Below are positions 1 through 10,998 of a stretch of DNA of 64,000 nucleotides, in pieces; the first letter of the stretch is position 1, and every line of letters starts with the position of its first letter. The notes under the pieces are model-generated. The model saw nothing but the letters and a program-made list of their open reading frames with translations. It did no database searches and was not told where the DNA came from. The position numbers and the translations under genes are program-made. The DNA is taken from positions 186,001 through 250,000 of the forward strand of contig WJYK01000004.1 of the NCBI GenBank assembly GCA_009668225.1, given 5' to 3'. This stretch comes from Enterobacteriaceae bacterium RIT693 (GTDB lineage Bacteria > Pseudomonadota > Gammaproteobacteria > Enterobacterales > Enterobacteriaceae).

Positions 1-1074
1 TGGATAATCACTGCCTTCAAAGCCGGTTCGCCCGCGAGCATCTGCCTCGCTTGTTAACGCGATTTGCTCAACGCGTAGCGGCTTACGCCAGGCATCAATG
101 GCGTCAAACAGCTTGATAACCGTTTTGGGCTGCAAAACGGGGAAGGTGTGGATCAGGTCATGGAACTCGGCGACCAGCCTGGCCAGATCGCGAATCTCAT
201 TTGGCACACGCAGTCGGGCGCAGAGTTGTTCTACCAGCTTGACCCCCGCCGGACCGTGGCCGTGATGGCTGGGCCATTTTTCTTTTGGCGTCAGCCCCTT
301 ACCGAGGTCGTGGCACAGCGTAGCGAAGCGCACGTCAACCTCCGGGCTAAGCTGCGCGGCAATCGACAGGGTCATCAACGTATGAATGCCGGTGTCTATT
401 TCTGGATGCCATTTCGCCGGAGCGGGTACGCCATATAGCGCATCGATTTCAGGGAACAGAACTTTAAGGGCACCGCATTCGCGCAGCACGGCAAAAAAGA
501 CTTGCGGGTTACGGCTGGTCAGCGCGCTTTCCGTCTCTTTCCAGACGCGTTCGGCGGTGAGATGGGCGATTTCACCGTTGTCGGTCATTTCACGCATCAG
601 CGCGAGGGTTTCTGGCGCTATCTGGAAATTCAGGTGGGCGTAGCGTGCAGCAAAACGCGCCACGCGCAGGACGCGCAGCGGGTCTTCATTGAAAGCCGGT
701 GAAACATGGCGCAGCAGGCGACGCTCGATGTCGGCGAGGCCGTTATACGGGTCGATAAGGCCGCCGTTCTCGTCCTGGGCAATAGCGTTGATCGTCAGGT
801 CGCGGCGCAGTAAATCCTGCTCAAGCGTCACGTCCGGCGCGGAATAGCAGGTAAAGCCGGTGTAGCCCTGGCCCGACTTCCTCTCGGTGCGTGCCAGCGC
901 ATACTCTTCGTGGGATTGCGGGTGCAGGAACACCGGGAAATCTTTCCCAACCTGCTGGTAGCCTTCGTCCAGCATTTGCTGGGGCGTCGCGCCCACCACA
1001 ACCCAGTCTTTATCCTTAACCGGTAGCTTTAATAACCCGTCACGTACTGCACCACCGACCAGATAAATCTTCAC
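1..1074 (-). CDS. cca: Multifunctional CCA tRNA nucleotidyltransferase (3' end cut by window)
   Basis: Adds or repairs the CCA end of tRNAs and, in enterobacteria, also carries an HD phosphohydrolase domain. 358 codons are visible; the family has about 410, so the C-terminus lies beyond base 1. The protein begins [15 protein letters not shown], with the nucleotidyltransferase GGAVRD motif at residues 7-12, then [12 protein letters not shown] around residue 90, and the HD-domain motif LCHDLGKG near residue 250. The start is a GTG at 1072-1074, chosen because it lines up with the known E. coli N-terminus. ygiM lies upstream on the same strand, as in E. coli. Identification is certain; only the missing end is unknown. 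Confidence 0.97.
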   Translation of the reverse strand, partial: MKIYLVGGAVRDGLLKLPVKDKDWVVVGATPQQMLDEGYQQVGKDFPVFLHPQSHEEYALARTERKSGQGYTGFTCYSAPDVTLEQDLLRRDLTINAIAQDENGGLIDPYNGLADIERRLLRHVSPAFNEDPLRVLRVARFAARYAHLNFQIAPETLALMREMTDNGEIAHLTAERVWKETESALTSRNPQVFFAVLRECGALKVLFPEIDALYGVPAPAKWHPEIDTGIHTLMTLSIAAQLSPEVDVRFATLCHDLGKGLTPKEKWPSHHGHGPAGVKLVEQLCARLRVPNEIRDLARLVAEFHDLIHTFPVLQPKTVIKLFDAIDAWRKPLRVEQIALTSEADARGRTGFEGSDYP

Positions 1075-1155
1075 GCTTTACACCCCAGGCACCGTTATTT
1101 AACCACGAATGGTAAGTGTAGATGCGAGGGGGAATCAACGGCTAATGTGTTGCCG

Positions 1156-1776
1156 TTAGTTCATCCAGCGGTCTTTCTTCTTACGGCTTGGGATCATGTG
1201 CGGAAGCAGCAGGCCAATCAGCAGGCCAAAGCCTGCCACACCGCCGCCATACATAAACCACTGCATAATGATGGCGCGCTGCTTGTCGTCCAGCTGCACA
1301 TTGGCGGCATTGACCTTTTTCTGGGCAACAATCAGCTGATTTTTAAGCTGCTGGTTTTCGTCCTTCAGGCCGTTAATCACGGTATCGCTTTGGGCAACCT
1401 TCTGCTGCATTTCTGCGGTGCGCTGGTTCCAGGTCGTGTCGATGTTAGTCAGCTTATCGGTCAGCGTTTTGACCTGGTTTTCCAGGTCCGGTACGCGAGT
1501 ACGCAGGCTTGGATTGGTGCTTAGCTGCGCGAGAGGGATCCAGGAGGTGCGCCCGTTGCTGTCGCGCACCTGCCCGTATTTGGTTTCTTCGTTGCTTTGC
1601 AGCAGCGTGACTTCTTCCCCTGCGTTGACCGTGCCAACCAGGCGGTAGTTATCGCCGGGGCCGCTGCGGACCCAGGTGTTCAATTCATCAGAGACATAAC
1701 GTTTTTCTTCGGCATGGGCCACTACGGAAACGCTAAGAGACAGCAAAGTGAGGCAAATCAGGCGTAATTTCTGCAT
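1156..1776 (-). CDS. ygiM: SH3-domain membrane protein YgiM
   Basis: 206-residue predicted inner-membrane-anchored periplasmic protein of the YgiM (TIGR04211-type) family. Visible order: signal-like segment at residues 1-22 ending AHA; bacterial SH3 domain about 25-90 (ELNTWVRSGPGDNYRLVGTV); a coiled coil about 98-165 rich in Q, K and L; a membrane helix about 172-192 (GGGVAGFGLLIGLLL); and a basic tail SRKKKDRWMN. The biochemical role is unknown. It sits between cca and the divergent ygiF exactly as in E. coli. The ATG at 1774-1776 places the signal peptide at the N-terminus. Confidence 0.93.
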   Translation of the reverse strand: MQKLRLICLTLLSLSVSVVAHAEEKRYVSDELNTWVRSGPGDNYRLVGTVNAGEEVTLLQSNEETKYGQVRDSNGRTSWIPLAQLSTNPSLRTRVPDLENQVKTLTDKLTNIDTTWNQRTAEMQQKVAQSDTVINGLKDENQQLKNQLIVAQKKVNAANVQLDDKQRAIIMQWFMYGGGVAGFGLLIGLLLPHMIPSRKKKDRWMN

Positions 1777-2011
1777 TAGTTCATCGTTATTTTCATAAAG
1801 TGTGGAACGATAGTAGTGGCAACAGTCTGACGGTGCAATCCGTAAACCTGAATGAGAATCATCCTGATGTCAATTTGACCATCAGGTGTTGCAGCACTAC
1901 CGCAAATTCGCTACCCGACAGGGTATTTTGTCGTACTATTACAGACCTAATCGACGCTATTTAGTTCGCCAGGATGTTTCCTGGCGTGACGTAAACAAAA
2001 GTAAATAAGAC

Positions 2012-3310
2012 ATGGCTCAGGAAATCGAACTCAAATTTATCGTTAACCCTACCGCGCTTGAGGCGCTGCGCGACAAGTTGAATGCCCTGCCGGGCGAGCA
2101 TAGCGATCCCCGTCCGCTGCTCAATATCTATTATGAAACCGCGGATAACCAGCTGCGTCGTCATGATATGGGACTGCGTATTCGCGGCGATGCCGGGCGT
2201 TATGAAATGACGATGAAAGTCGCCGGGCGCGTAACCGGGGGGCTGCACCAACGCCCTGAATACAACGTAGAGCTAAGCAAGCCCGAGCTGGATCTCGCTT
2301 TGCTGCCGGCGGAAGTGTGGCCCGAAGGGCTGGACGTGGCGGCGCTGCAGGCTGACGTTAAGCCGCTGTTCAGCACCGACTTTGCGCGTGAAAAGTGGGT
2401 GATTACTCACGGGGCAAGCCGTATTGAACTTGCACTGGACTTAGGTGAAGTGAAAGCCGGGGAGCACCATACGCCGATCTGCGAGCTCGAACTTGAGCTG
2501 TTAAGCGGTGAGACGGCCGATTTACTGGCTCTGGCGGAAAGTCTGGTCACTGAGCCCGGCCTGCGTCAGGGCAGCCTGAGCAAGGCGGCGCGGGGCTATC
2601 ATCTGGCACAGGGGAATGTGGCCCGGGAAGTGAAACCGCTTGGCGTACTTTATCCACCGGCTAAAGCCACCGTTGAGCAAGGTCTGGAAGGTTCGATTGA
2701 GCTGGCGTTGGGTCACTGGCTTTACCATGAAGAATTGTGGCTTAGCGGCGTGAAAGCCGCCAGGCAGCAGGTCATTGATGCCGTGGGGCTGGTGCGCCAT
2801 GCTTTGGCGCTTTTTGGCGGCATTATTCCGAGAAAAGCGAGTACCCACTTACGTGAGCAATTGATCTCCCTTGAAGCGCGCCTCGCGGGGGATGAAAAAC
2901 CAGAAGCTATCGGCTATAGCGCGCAGGCAAGCAGCGCCAAACTGGCGCTGACCCGCTGGCTGGTAGAACGTCAGTGGCAGGCGTTCATTGATGAGAAAGG
3001 CCGCGTCAAGCTTGATGGCTCCTTTAAACGTTTTGCCGACACGCACCTTTCTCGCCATGCGGCCGAGCTGAAAGAAGCCTTCCAGCGCCCGCTGGGCGAC
3101 AGCTATGCAGATCAGCTGCCGCGTCTGGCGCGTGAGACGGATTCTATTCGCCTGCTGGCCGGGGTATACAGCGATGCGCAAACTCAGCCGTGGCTGGAGA
3201 ACTGGCAGGGGCTGCGCCACGCTATCGTGACTCGCCAGCGCGTTGAAATTGAGCACTACCGAAACGAAGCGATCTCGCAGGCGCCTTTCTGGCTGCATAG
3301 CGGGAAATAA
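2012..3310 (+). CDS. ygiF: Inorganic triphosphatase, CYTH and CHAD domains
   Basis: Hydrolyses inorganic triphosphate in the cytoplasm. 432 residues, matching the E. coli length. An N-terminal CYTH domain (about 1-200) starts with the metal-binding EIELKF motif at residues 4-9 and has further charged strands ([25 protein letters not shown]). A C-terminal CHAD domain (about 220-430) is helical and rich in conserved histidines and arginines. The ATG at 2012 follows the 235-base divergent promoter gap shared with ygiM. glnE begins 23 bases downstream, so the two are probably co-transcribed, as in E. coli. Confidence 0.94.
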   Translation: MAQEIELKFIVNPTALEALRDKLNALPGEHSDPRPLLNIYYETADNQLRRHDMGLRIRGDAGRYEMTMKVAGRVTGGLHQRPEYNVELSKPELDLALLPAEVWPEGLDVAALQADVKPLFSTDFAREKWVITHGASRIELALDLGEVKAGEHHTPICELELELLSGETADLLALAESLVTEPGLRQGSLSKAARGYHLAQGNVAREVKPLGVLYPPAKATVEQGLEGSIELALGHWLYHEELWLSGVKAARQQVIDAVGLVRHALALFGGIIPRKASTHLREQLISLEARLAGDEKPEAIGYSAQASSAKLALTRWLVERQWQAFIDEKGRVKLDGSFKRFADTHLSRHAAELKEAFQRPLGDSYADQLPRLARETDSIRLLAGVYSDAQTQPWLENWQGLRHAIVTRQRVEIEHYRNEAISQAPFWLHSGK

Positions 3311-3333
3311 TAGACTGGCAACGGATACCCACC

Positions 3334-6192
3334 ATGATGTCGCTGACCCCTTTATTACAGCAGCACCTGCAGGCGTTTTTGCCGCGCCTGCCGCAAGAGA
3401 TTGACTCCCGGACACTGAGCGACGAGGCGCGCGCGGTGCTGGCGATAAGTGATTTTGTTGGTGACAGCGTGGTGGCGTATCCCGCCTGGCTGCAAACATT
3501 GCAGAAGGACGCGCCGAAGGCTGACGAATGGCAACATTATGCCGCCTGGCTGCAGCATGATTTGCAGGATGTACACGACGAAGCGGCGTTGATGAAAGCG
3601 CTGCGTTTTTTCCGTCGCCGCATTATGGTGCGCATTGCCTGGGTGCAGGCGCTGGAGCAGGTGGATACCCAAAGCACGCTGCAACAGCTTAGCGTGCTGG
3701 CTGAAACGCTTATCGTGGCCGCTCGCGACTGGCTCTATGCCGCCTGCTGTCGCGAGTGGGGCACGCCCTGTAACGCAGCCGGAGAGCCTCAGCCGCTGCT
3801 GATCCTCGGCATGGGCAAGCTCGGCGGTGGCGAACTGAATTTCTCTTCCGATATCGACCTGATTTTTGCCTGGCCGGAGAACGGTTCAACCCAGGGCGGG
3901 CGACGCGAGCTGGATAACGCCCAGTTCTTTACCCGCATAGGGCAGCGCCTGATTAAAGTCCTCGACCAGCCGACGCAGGACGGTTTTGTTTACCGCGTGG
4001 ATATGCGCCTGCGTCCGTTTGGCGACAGCGGCCCTCTGGTGCTCAGCTTTGCCGCGCTGGAAGATTATTACCAGGAGCAGGGGCGCGACTGGGAGCGCTA
4101 CGCGATGGTGAAAGCGCGCATCATGGGTGACAACGACGACGTGTGGAGCCAGGAGCTGCGCAACACGCTGCGCCCGTTCGTGTTCCGCCGCTACATCGAC
4201 TTTAGCGTGATCCAGTCCCTGCGTAACATGAAGGGCATGATTGCCCGCGAAGTGCGCCGCCGGGGGCTCACGGACAATATTAAGCTCGGGGCGGGCGGTA
4301 TCCGTGAAATCGAGTTTATCGTTCAGGTCTTCCAGCTCATCCGCGGCGGGCGAGAGCCTGCGCTGCAGTCCCGCTCTCTGCTGCCTACCCTCGACGCCAT
4401 CCAGCAGCTTCATTTGCTCCCGGAAGAGGATGCGCAGAAACTCCGCGCGGCCTACCTCTATTTGCGTCGGCTGGAAAACCTGCTGCAAAGTATCAACGAC
4501 GAGCAGACGCAAACCTTGCCGGGGGACGATCTTAATCGTGCTCGCCTGGCCTGGGCGATGCAGGCCGCAGACTGGAATGCGCTTCAGCAGACGCTGCTGC
4601 TGCATATGAACGACGTGCGCCAGGTCTTTAATGACCTGATTGGCGACGATGAGCCCGAAGCCGGGGAGGATAAAGTCTCTGAGGCATGGCGTGAGCTATG
4701 GATTGACGCCCTGGACGCCGATGAAAATACGGCGGTGCTAAGTCATTTAACTGCTGAGGCACGGGCCGAATTACTCAAGCAAGTTAGCCATTTCCGCCAG
4801 GAAATCGACAAACGCACCATTGGCCCACGTGGCCGCCAGGTGCTGGATCAGCTGCTGCCGCATTTGCTGAGCGAAGTCTGTTCCCGGGCCGACGCGCCGT
4901 TGACGTTTTCGCGACTCACGCCGTTGCTGTTTGGCATTCTCACCCGCACGACCTATCTGGAACTGCTAAGCGAATTCCCCGGCGCGCTCAAGCACCTGAT
5001 CACACTCTGTGCGGCCTCGCCGATGATTGCCGCGCAGCTTGCCAGCTACCCGCTGCTGCTTGATGAATTGCTTGACCCCAATACGCTGTACCAGCCAACG
5101 GCAATGGATGCTTATCGCGACGAACTCCGTCAGTACCTGCTGCGCGTGCCGGACGAAGACGAAGAGCAGCAGCTCGAAGCGTTACGCCAGTTCAAACAGG
5201 CCCAGATGCTGCGCGTGGCGGCAGCCGATATCGCCGGAACCTTGCCGGTCATGAAGGTCAGCGACCATTTGACCTGGCTTGCCGAGGCTATTCTGGATGC
5301 GGTGGTTCAGCGAGCCTGGACGCAAATGGTGGCGCGCTACGGTCAGCCCCGGCATCTGCAGGACAGAGAAGGCCGTGGCTTTGCCGTGCTGGGATACGGG
5401 AAACTGGGCGGCTGGGAACTGGGCTACAGTTCCGATCTGGATTTGGTCTTCCTGCACGATTGCCCGATGGAAGTCATGACGGACGGTGAGCGGGAAATCG
5501 ATGGTCGCCAGTTCTACCTGCGCCTTGCCCAGCGCATTATGCACCTGTTCAGCACGCGAACCTCGACCGGTATTCTGTACGAAGTCGATGCTCGTCTCAG
5601 GCCATCCGGTGCGGCAGGTATGCTGGTGACTACGGCAGAATCCTTTGCCGATTATCAGAAAAATGAAGCCTGGACCTGGGAGCATCAGGCGCTGGTCCGG
5701 GCCCGCGTTGTTTACGGTGACCCGGCGCTTAACCGCCAGTTTGATGCCATTCGTCGCGAGATCCTTTGCACGCCGCGTGAAGGCGAGGCTCTGCAGGTTG
5801 AAGTGCGCGAGATGCGTGAAAAAATGCGCGCGCATCTGGGCAATAAACACCGCGATCGTTTTGATATTAAAGCCGATGAAGGCGGTATCACTGACATCGA
5901 ATTTATTACGCAATATCTGGTGCTGCGCTATGCCAGCGAAGCGCCGAAGCTTACCCGCTGGTCTGATAACGTCCGCATTCTGGAGCTGATGGCGCAAAAC
6001 GACATTATGCCAGAGGCCGAGGCTAAGGCCCTGACCCACGCGTATGTCACGCTGCGCGATGAATTGCACCATCTGGCGTTACAGGAATTGCCTGGGAACG
6101 TTGCGCTGGACGCTTTCGTTGAAGAACGTGAGCAGGTGCGCCGCAGCTGGCAAACCTGGCTGGGCGAGCCGCAAACGCACGCCGGGGCGTAA
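3334..6192 (+). CDS. glnE: Glutamine synthetase adenylyltransferase / adenylyl-removing enzyme
   Basis: Bifunctional enzyme that adenylylates and deadenylylates glutamine synthetase in answer to PII protein. 952 residues against 946 in E. coli. Two nucleotidyltransferase domains are visible: [20 protein letters not shown] near residue 158 (N-terminal, deadenylylase half) and [20 protein letters not shown] near residue 686 (C-terminal, adenylylase half). Each is followed by a GlnD PII-uridylyltransferase-like helical region ([18 protein letters not shown]). Two ATG codons are adjacent (3334 and 3337) and both are possible starts. The first 60 residues diverge most from E. coli, as is usual for this protein. 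Confidence 0.97.
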   Translation: MMSLTPLLQQHLQAFLPRLPQEIDSRTLSDEARAVLAISDFVGDSVVAYPAWLQTLQKDAPKADEWQHYAAWLQHDLQDVHDEAALMKALRFFRRRIMVRIAWVQALEQVDTQSTLQQLSVLAETLIVAARDWLYAACCREWGTPCNAAGEPQPLLILGMGKLGGGELNFSSDIDLIFAWPENGSTQGGRRELDNAQFFTRIGQRLIKVLDQPTQDGFVYRVDMRLRPFGDSGPLVLSFAALEDYYQEQGRDWERYAMVKARIMGDNDDVWSQELRNTLRPFVFRRYIDFSVIQSLRNMKGMIAREVRRRGLTDNIKLGAGGIREIEFIVQVFQLIRGGREPALQSRSLLPTLDAIQQLHLLPEEDAQKLRAAYLYLRRLENLLQSINDEQTQTLPGDDLNRARLAWAMQAADWNALQQTLLLHMNDVRQVFNDLIGDDEPEAGEDKVSEAWRELWIDALDADENTAVLSHLTAEARAELLKQVSHFRQEIDKRTIGPRGRQVLDQLLPHLLSEVCSRADAPLTFSRLTPLLFGILTRTTYLELLSEFPGALKHLITLCAASPMIAAQLASYPLLLDELLDPNTLYQPTAMDAYRDELRQYLLRVPDEDEEQQLEALRQFKQAQMLRVAAADIAGTLPVMKVSDHLTWLAEAILDAVVQRAWTQMVARYGQPRHLQDREGRGFAVLGYGKLGGWELGYSSDLDLVFLHDCPMEVMTDGEREIDGRQFYLRLAQRIMHLFSTRTSTGILYEVDARLRPSGAAGMLVTTAESFADYQKNEAWTWEHQALVRARVVYGDPALNRQFDAIRREILCTPREGEALQVEVREMREKMRAHLGNKHRDRFDIKADEGGITDIEFITQYLVLRYASEAPKLTRWSDNVRILELMAQNDIMPEAEAKALTHAYVTLRDELHHLALQELPGNVALDAFVEEREQVRRSWQTWLGEPQTHAGA

Positions 6193-6241
6193 TTATGTTA
6201 TCATCCCGCGCAAAATTTTATCCCTCGCTGGAGAGTCAGGA

Positions 6242-7669
6242 ATGAAAGTAACGCTGCCCGAATACAGCCGTGCAGGCGTCATGGTGGTTGGTGATGTGAT
6301 GCTGGATCGCTACTGGTACGGCCCAACCAGCCGTATCTCGCCGGAAGCCCCGGTGCCGGTGGTGAAGGTGGATACCATTGAAGAACGCCCTGGCGGTGCG
6401 GCTAACGTGGCAATGAACATTGCTTCGCTTGGCGCTAATTCTCGCCTGGTCGGCCTGACCGGTATTGACGATGCGGCTCGTGCGCTCAGCCAGAGCCTTG
6501 CCGGCGTCAACGTGAAGTGCGACTTCGTGTCCGTCCCGACTCACCCAACGATTACCAAGCTGCGCGTGCTGTCCCGTAACCAGCAGCTGATTCGCCTCGA
6601 CTTTGAAGAAGGGTTTGAGGGCGTAGATCCTGAGCCGCTGCACGAACGTATCAGCCAGGCGCTGCCGCAGATTGGCGCGCTGGTGCTTTCCGACTACGCC
6701 AAAGGCGCGTTGGCAACCGTGCAACAGATGATTCGCCTCGCGCGGGAAGCCAAAGTCCCGGTGCTCATCGACCCGAAAGGCACCGACTTTGAGCGCTATC
6801 GCGGTGCAACCTTATTGACGCCGAACCTCTCCGAGTTTGAAGCGGTCGTCGGGAAATGCAAAACCGAAGCGGAACTGGTCGAGCGCGGCATGAAGCTGAT
6901 TGCCGACTATGAACTGTCGGCGCTGCTGGTGACGCGTTCCGAGCAGGGCATGACGCTGCTGCAGCCGGGCATTGAGCCATTCCATCTGCCAACCCAGGCG
7001 CAGGAAGTCTACGACGTTACCGGGGCCGGTGATACGGTGATCGGCGTGCTGGCGGCGACGCTGGCGGCGGGAAACTCTCTGGAAGAAGCTTGCTACTTCG
7101 CCAACGCTGCGGCGGGCGTGGTCGTTGGCAAGCTGGGAACGTCAACCGTTTCTCCGGTCGAGCTGGAAAACGCGGTACGTGGTCGCGCAGAAACGGGCTT
7201 TGGCGTAATGACCGAAGCCGAGCTGAAAGTTGCCGTCGCCGCTGCGCGCAAGCGCGGTGAGCGTGTAGTGATGACCAACGGCGTGTTCGATATTCTGCAT
7301 GCGGGCCACGTGTCTTACCTGGCGAACGCCCGCAAGCTGGGTGACCGTTTAATTGTGGCGGTAAACAGCGATGCTTCTACCAAACGCCTGAAAGGCGAAA
7401 CTCGCCCGGTTAACCCGCAGGATCAGCGCATGATCGTGCTGGCGGCGCTGGAAGCCGTGGACTGGGTTGTGCTGTTTGAAGAAGACACGCCGCAGCGCCT
7501 GATTGGTGAGGTCCTGCCGGATCGTTTAGTGAAGGGCGGCGACTACAAACCTGAACAGATTGCCGGCAGCAAAGAAGTTTGGGCCAACGGCGGGGAAGTG
7601 ATGGTGCTGAACTTCGAAGATGGCTGCTCTACCACCAATATCATCAAGAAGATCCAGACCAACGGCTAA
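6242..7669 (+). CDS. hldE: Bifunctional heptose 7-phosphate kinase / heptose 1-phosphate adenylyltransferase
   Basis: Makes ADP-heptose for the LPS inner core by phosphorylating D-glycero-manno-heptose 7-phosphate and later adenylylating the 1-phosphate. 475 residues. The N-terminal PfkB-type kinase domain (about 1-320) shows [11 protein letters not shown] near residue 50 and the catalytic GAGDTVIG near 260. The C-terminal nucleotidyltransferase (about 340-475) has [16 protein letters not shown] with the HxGH motif. The open frame extends upstream to 6044, but the ATG at 6242 is preceded by GGAGAG and lines up with the known N-terminus; the extension overlaps glnE in another frame. It follows glnE as in E. 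coli. Confidence 0.97.
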   Translation: MKVTLPEYSRAGVMVVGDVMLDRYWYGPTSRISPEAPVPVVKVDTIEERPGGAANVAMNIASLGANSRLVGLTGIDDAARALSQSLAGVNVKCDFVSVPTHPTITKLRVLSRNQQLIRLDFEEGFEGVDPEPLHERISQALPQIGALVLSDYAKGALATVQQMIRLAREAKVPVLIDPKGTDFERYRGATLLTPNLSEFEAVVGKCKTEAELVERGMKLIADYELSALLVTRSEQGMTLLQPGIEPFHLPTQAQEVYDVTGAGDTVIGVLAATLAAGNSLEEACYFANAAAGVVVGKLGTSTVSPVELENAVRGRAETGFGVMTEAELKVAVAAARKRGERVVMTNGVFDILHAGHVSYLANARKLGDRLIVAVNSDASTKRLKGETRPVNPQDQRMIVLAALEAVDWVVLFEEDTPQRLIGEVLPDRLVKGGDYKPEQIAGSKEVWANGGEVMVLNFEDGCSTTNIIKKIQTNG

Positions 7670-7683
7670 ATTAGTCGCCTGGA

Positions 7684-7713
7684 GAAAATGCCCTCGTAAG
7701 AGGGCATTTTTGT
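7684..7713. terminator. Bidirectional Rho-independent terminator between hldE and adeQ
   Basis: A perfect stem AAAATGCCCTC / GAGGGCATTTT with a GTAA loop, A-rich before and T-rich after. It sits between the convergent ends of hldE (7669) and the permease gene (7716) and can serve both. Confidence 0.88.
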
Positions 7714-7715
7714 TT

Positions 7716-9059
7716 CTAGTGCTTCACCAACGTTGCAAAGTAGTAAACCAGCGGAATGGCCAGCAGGTACAGCCCCACAGGAATTTCACGCCACTTACCG
7801 GCAATCACTTTAATGATGATGTAGAACAGCAGACCGCCGGCGATCCCGGTTCCGAAGCTGTTGGCGATAAGCGTGATCATCACCATCATCAGTACCGGCA
7901 GGCCGTCGGTAAAGTTCCCCAGATCCACTTTGCGCAGGCCGCTGAACATGTTCAGGCCGATAAGGATCAGCGCGGGTGCGGTTGCTTCTTTCGGGATCAT
8001 CAGTGCGATTGGCGTAAACAGTAGCATCAGCAGGAACATCACCGCCGCCGCCAGCGCGGTCAGGCCGGTTTTACCGCCCGCTTCTGCCGCCGCCGAAGAC
8101 TCAATCAGCGCGGTGGCGGCCGGAATACCGACCCACGGGCCCAGCGCTGCGGCAATGGAATCCACCATAAACGGACGGTTGATGTGCTGCATGTTGCCAT
8201 GTTCGTCCAGCAGCCCGGCTTCACCGCCCACCGCCAGCGTGGTGCCCATGGTGGAGAAAAACTCTGAAGCAAAGAACACAAACAGGAACGGCAGGAAGGC
8301 GATATTCAGCGCGCCGAGCATATCAACGTGGCCCAAGACTGGTGCCAGCGAGTGCGGCATAGCGATAAAGCTTTGCGGCAGATGGGTGACGCCCAGCGGA
8401 ATGCCGACCAGCGTGGCAAACAGGATAGCCCACAAAATGGCGCCCGGTATGCGGCGAGCCTGAAGGGCAATCGCCAGGAACAGGCCACACAGCGCAACTA
8501 TCGCGCCAGCAGAGGTAAAGTCGCCGAGCGCCAGCGCGTTGGTTTTCGCGTTTGCCAGCACCAGGCCAGCGTTGCGGAAGCCCAGCACCGCGACGAACAG
8601 CCCGATGGAGGCCGTAAGCCCAAGTTTTATCGACTGCGGTACCGATCGCGTGACCACTTCGCGCAGGCCGAGGCGGGTAAGCGCGAAGAACAGAATGCCG
8701 GACCAGCAGGCGATGCCGAGGCCAATCTGCCAGCCAATATGCTCGCTCCCGGCGAGCGTTACGCCGACCAGCACCGAACCCCCGATGCCTGGCCCGACGA
8801 TAAACGGCAGGTTGCCGTAAAACGCCATCAGCAGGGTACCGATGACGAAGACGATAATCGTCCCGGTGGTTGCCGCACCTTTATCCATGCCGCCCACGGC
8901 CAGCAGGCCGGGAATAACCACCAGCAGGTAGGCGGCGGCGAGAAAACCGGTTACGCCTGCGAGGCATTCGGTTTTCACTTTGCTTTGGCGGCTGCGGAGC
9001 TGGAACCGCCGCTCCAGCCAGCTTTCGCTGGCTGCCTGAGTCACTGAATTTTCGGCCAT
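7716..9059 (-). CDS. adeQ: NCS2-family purine permease, probably adenine (AdeQ-like)
   Basis: 447-residue inner-membrane protein of the NCS2/AzgA-like branch, with about 12 hydrophobic segments. It begins MAENSVTQAASESWLERRF, and SKVKTECLAGVTGFLAAAYL leads into the first membrane span. Conserved features include GNLPFIVGPGIG near residue 100 and a Glu/Ser-rich segment ATALIESSAAAEAGGKTGL near residue 315. The frame opens further upstream (9152), but the ATG at 9057-9059 has GGAGAG just before it and lies 16 bases after ade. The pairing with ade, as in E. coli yicO-ade, makes adenine the likely substrate. The exact orthologue name is an inference. Confidence 0.82.
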   Translation of the reverse strand: MAENSVTQAASESWLERRFQLRSRQSKVKTECLAGVTGFLAAAYLLVVIPGLLAVGGMDKGAATTGTIIVFVIGTLLMAFYGNLPFIVGPGIGGSVLVGVTLAGSEHIGWQIGLGIACWSGILFFALTRLGLREVVTRSVPQSIKLGLTASIGLFVAVLGFRNAGLVLANAKTNALALGDFTSAGAIVALCGLFLAIALQARRIPGAILWAILFATLVGIPLGVTHLPQSFIAMPHSLAPVLGHVDMLGALNIAFLPFLFVFFASEFFSTMGTTLAVGGEAGLLDEHGNMQHINRPFMVDSIAAALGPWVGIPAATALIESSAAAEAGGKTGLTALAAAVMFLLMLLFTPIALMIPKEATAPALILIGLNMFSGLRKVDLGNFTDGLPVLMMVMITLIANSFGTGIAGGLLFYIIIKVIAGKWREIPVGLYLLAIPLVYYFATLVKH

Positions 9060-9075
9060 TATTTGGCTCTCCGGA

Positions 9076-10863
9076 TTAATGTGTTGTGTGTGCGTCTGCC
9101 GGATGTTCGTGGCATTCAATAAGCGGGTCGACAATCTGGCGAGTGCTGCCATCCGTCAGGCCCAGATCGGTCAAATGTGGCCCGGCGTTGCAGGCGAGGC
9201 AGGTGCCTTCGATAGCCTTGAACACGCGGTACGGCGGCTCCCAGTCGGCGACTTTATTGCTCAATTCGCGTAATTGAGCAAACTGCTGTGCCAGCTCGGC
9301 GGCGGGAAGATCGGAGAGCATTCCGGCAATCGGCATTTCTACCTTCGCCAGCATCTGCCCGTTCTGGCTCAGCGCCATCCCGCCCCCGCAGGCGATAAGC
9401 TCGTTGGCGGCCAGCGCCATGTCGTGCGGATCTCTGCCCAGCACCACCAGATTGTGCGAGTCGTGCGAATAGGTTGTGGCAATGGCCCCGCGAAGTTCTC
9501 CCCAGCCTTCGAGCAGCGCCAGCTGAGGTTTTGCCTCGTGGCGGCCGTGACGATGCTGAACCCAAATCAGGCTGAAACCTTCTGGCAGCTGGACTTCACC
9601 GTGCCGGACTTCCACCTCGACTTCGCTCCATTGGGTGAAGCGAGCGCCCTTGATGTGGCGCAGGCGTGCGCGGCCATTGTTGACCGGTACTTTGAGTACA
9701 AAATCGTTTGGGTTTAGCGGCTGCAGCTGAACGGTATCTCGCGGAGGAACGATAGACGGCGCCGCGACGGGCTCCAGCATTTTCCCCTGTTCGGCTACAA
9801 GCTTCCCGGCAACGTAAACGGTTCTGGCGCTCAGTTTTTCCAGTGAATCAAACACCACCAGATCGGCGGTGCGCCCTGCGGCAACCAGACCGAGATCCGG
9901 GCGCTGCAGGCGCAGCGAGGCATTGAGCGTGGCCAGGCGCAAAGCATCCGTGGCCTTCATGCCTTGCTCAATCAGCAGGTTAAGCAGCGCCACGATACCG
10001 CCTTTTGCCAGCAGCATGTCCGGCGGCACGTCATCGGTGCAGACGGTGACCTGCGAGGAAAGATGCGGCAGGCCGTTCAGCGCGGCGACGATCTCCGGCA
10101 ACAGATAAGGGTGTGAACCACGAATTTCCAAAGTCAGCCCGGCGCGCAGTTTTTCCAGCGCGTCTGCCGCGGAGGTCAGTTCATGGTCGGACGTTACGCC
10201 AGCCGCCAGGTAGGCCTGCAGTCCGGCACCGCTGAGACCACGCGCGTGCCCTTCAATCAGCTTGCCGCTCTCCAGGCCAGCGTTAAGAATTTCCAGCATT
10301 CTCTCGCTGCCGTTGAGCACGCCGTGCATATCCATCACTTCGGCTACGCCCGCCACTTCAGGCCAGGAGAGCAGGGTTTCCATCTCTTTCCCGGCAAAAT
10401 CTGCGCCGGACATCTCCAGCCCCGGCGTTGAAGGCACGCTGGACGGCGCCGCGCAGATCACGCGTAGCGGTAGATTGCGGCTGGCGTCAACGGCGTAACG
10501 CACGCCCTCAATGCCGAGCACGTTCGCCAACTCGTGCGGATCCCAAAAAATAGTTGTGGTGCCCTGAGCGACGACGATTTCGGCATAGCGCGCGGGCGGC
10601 AGGTGGGAGCTTTCAACGTGGACGTGGGTATCCATCAGCCCTGGGCTGAGATAATTGCCGGCAAGATCGTGGGTCTGGGCAGCATCTTCGCGGCTGCCGC
10701 GAGGATGTACGCTGGCGATAAGCGTGCCGACGATACCGACATCGGCTTCACGTGTTTCGCCGGTTGCCATATCAACGACTCTGCCATTAATGAGCAGCAG
10801 GTCGAAAGGCGCTTCACCGAGGGCGGCTTTTACCGCCCGGCGTCGTAAATCAGCAGAGGTCAT
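9076..10863 (-). CDS. ade: Adenine deaminase
   Basis: Amidohydrolase-family enzyme that converts adenine to hypoxanthine and ammonia in purine salvage. 595 residues against 588 in E. coli. Residues 24-60 (LLINGRVVDMATGETREADVGI) form the N-terminal beta domain, followed by the metal site GLMDTHVHVESSHLPP near residue 80. GHARGLSGAGLQAYLAAG near 207 and TDDVPPDML near 278 are also characteristic. The C-terminal third carries the adenine-deaminase-specific domain (VLGRDPHDMALAANELIACGGG). It starts at the ATG 10861-10863, is first in a two-gene unit with the permease, and faces the LysR gene across a region with PurR-like boxes. Confidence 0.96.
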   Translation of the reverse strand: MTSADLRRRAVKAALGEAPFDLLLINGRVVDMATGETREADVGIVGTLIASVHPRGSREDAAQTHDLAGNYLSPGLMDTHVHVESSHLPPARYAEIVVAQGTTTIFWDPHELANVLGIEGVRYAVDASRNLPLRVICAAPSSVPSTPGLEMSGADFAGKEMETLLSWPEVAGVAEVMDMHGVLNGSERMLEILNAGLESGKLIEGHARGLSGAGLQAYLAAGVTSDHELTSAADALEKLRAGLTLEIRGSHPYLLPEIVAALNGLPHLSSQVTVCTDDVPPDMLLAKGGIVALLNLLIEQGMKATDALRLATLNASLRLQRPDLGLVAAGRTADLVVFDSLEKLSARTVYVAGKLVAEQGKMLEPVAAPSIVPPRDTVQLQPLNPNDFVLKVPVNNGRARLRHIKGARFTQWSEVEVEVRHGEVQLPEGFSLIWVQHRHGRHEAKPQLALLEGWGELRGAIATTYSHDSHNLVVLGRDPHDMALAANELIACGGGMALSQNGQMLAKVEMPIAGMLSDLPAAELAQQFAQLRELSNKVADWEPPYRVFKAIEGTCLACNAGPHLTDLGLTDGSTRQIVDPLIECHEHPADAHTTH

Positions 10864-10947
10864 GGCAGGGTTCCAAAAAAGAGGCTCTGGCGGCTACTCT
10901 AGGCAGGGGAATACGCTTTGCCCAGATGATTTAATTTATCAGCCGAT

Positions 10948-10980
10948 AAGAAACGTTTATCCTGTGGCAAACGTTTACCT
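10948..10980. promoter_or_regulatory. Two PurR-like operators between ade and the LysR gene
   Basis: Two 16-base sequences, AAGAAACGTTTATCCT (10948-10963) and TGGCAAACGTTTACCT (10965-10980), both contain the AAACGTTT core. The second fits the E. coli PurR consensus GCAAACGTTTnCnT at every fixed position; the first differs at one (GA for GC). Their centres are 17 bases apart. They lie upstream of ade (start 10863) and directly before the LysR ATG at 10999, so either promoter could be repressed by PurR with hypoxanthine or guanine. Confidence 0.7.
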
Positions 10981-10998
10981 GGCAACCCTGATACCCCA

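Noticed and set aside
148-702. Plus-strand frames over cca
   Set aside because: They are shadows of cca; the minus-strand translation is an excellent CCA-adding enzyme.
5182-6072. 296-codon minus-strand frame across glnE
   Set aside because: Antisense frame in GC-rich coding DNA; no ribosome site, and the glnE frame is certain.
6044-6241. N-terminal extension of hldE
   Set aside because: It overlaps glnE in another frame; the family starts at 6242 with a good ribosome site.
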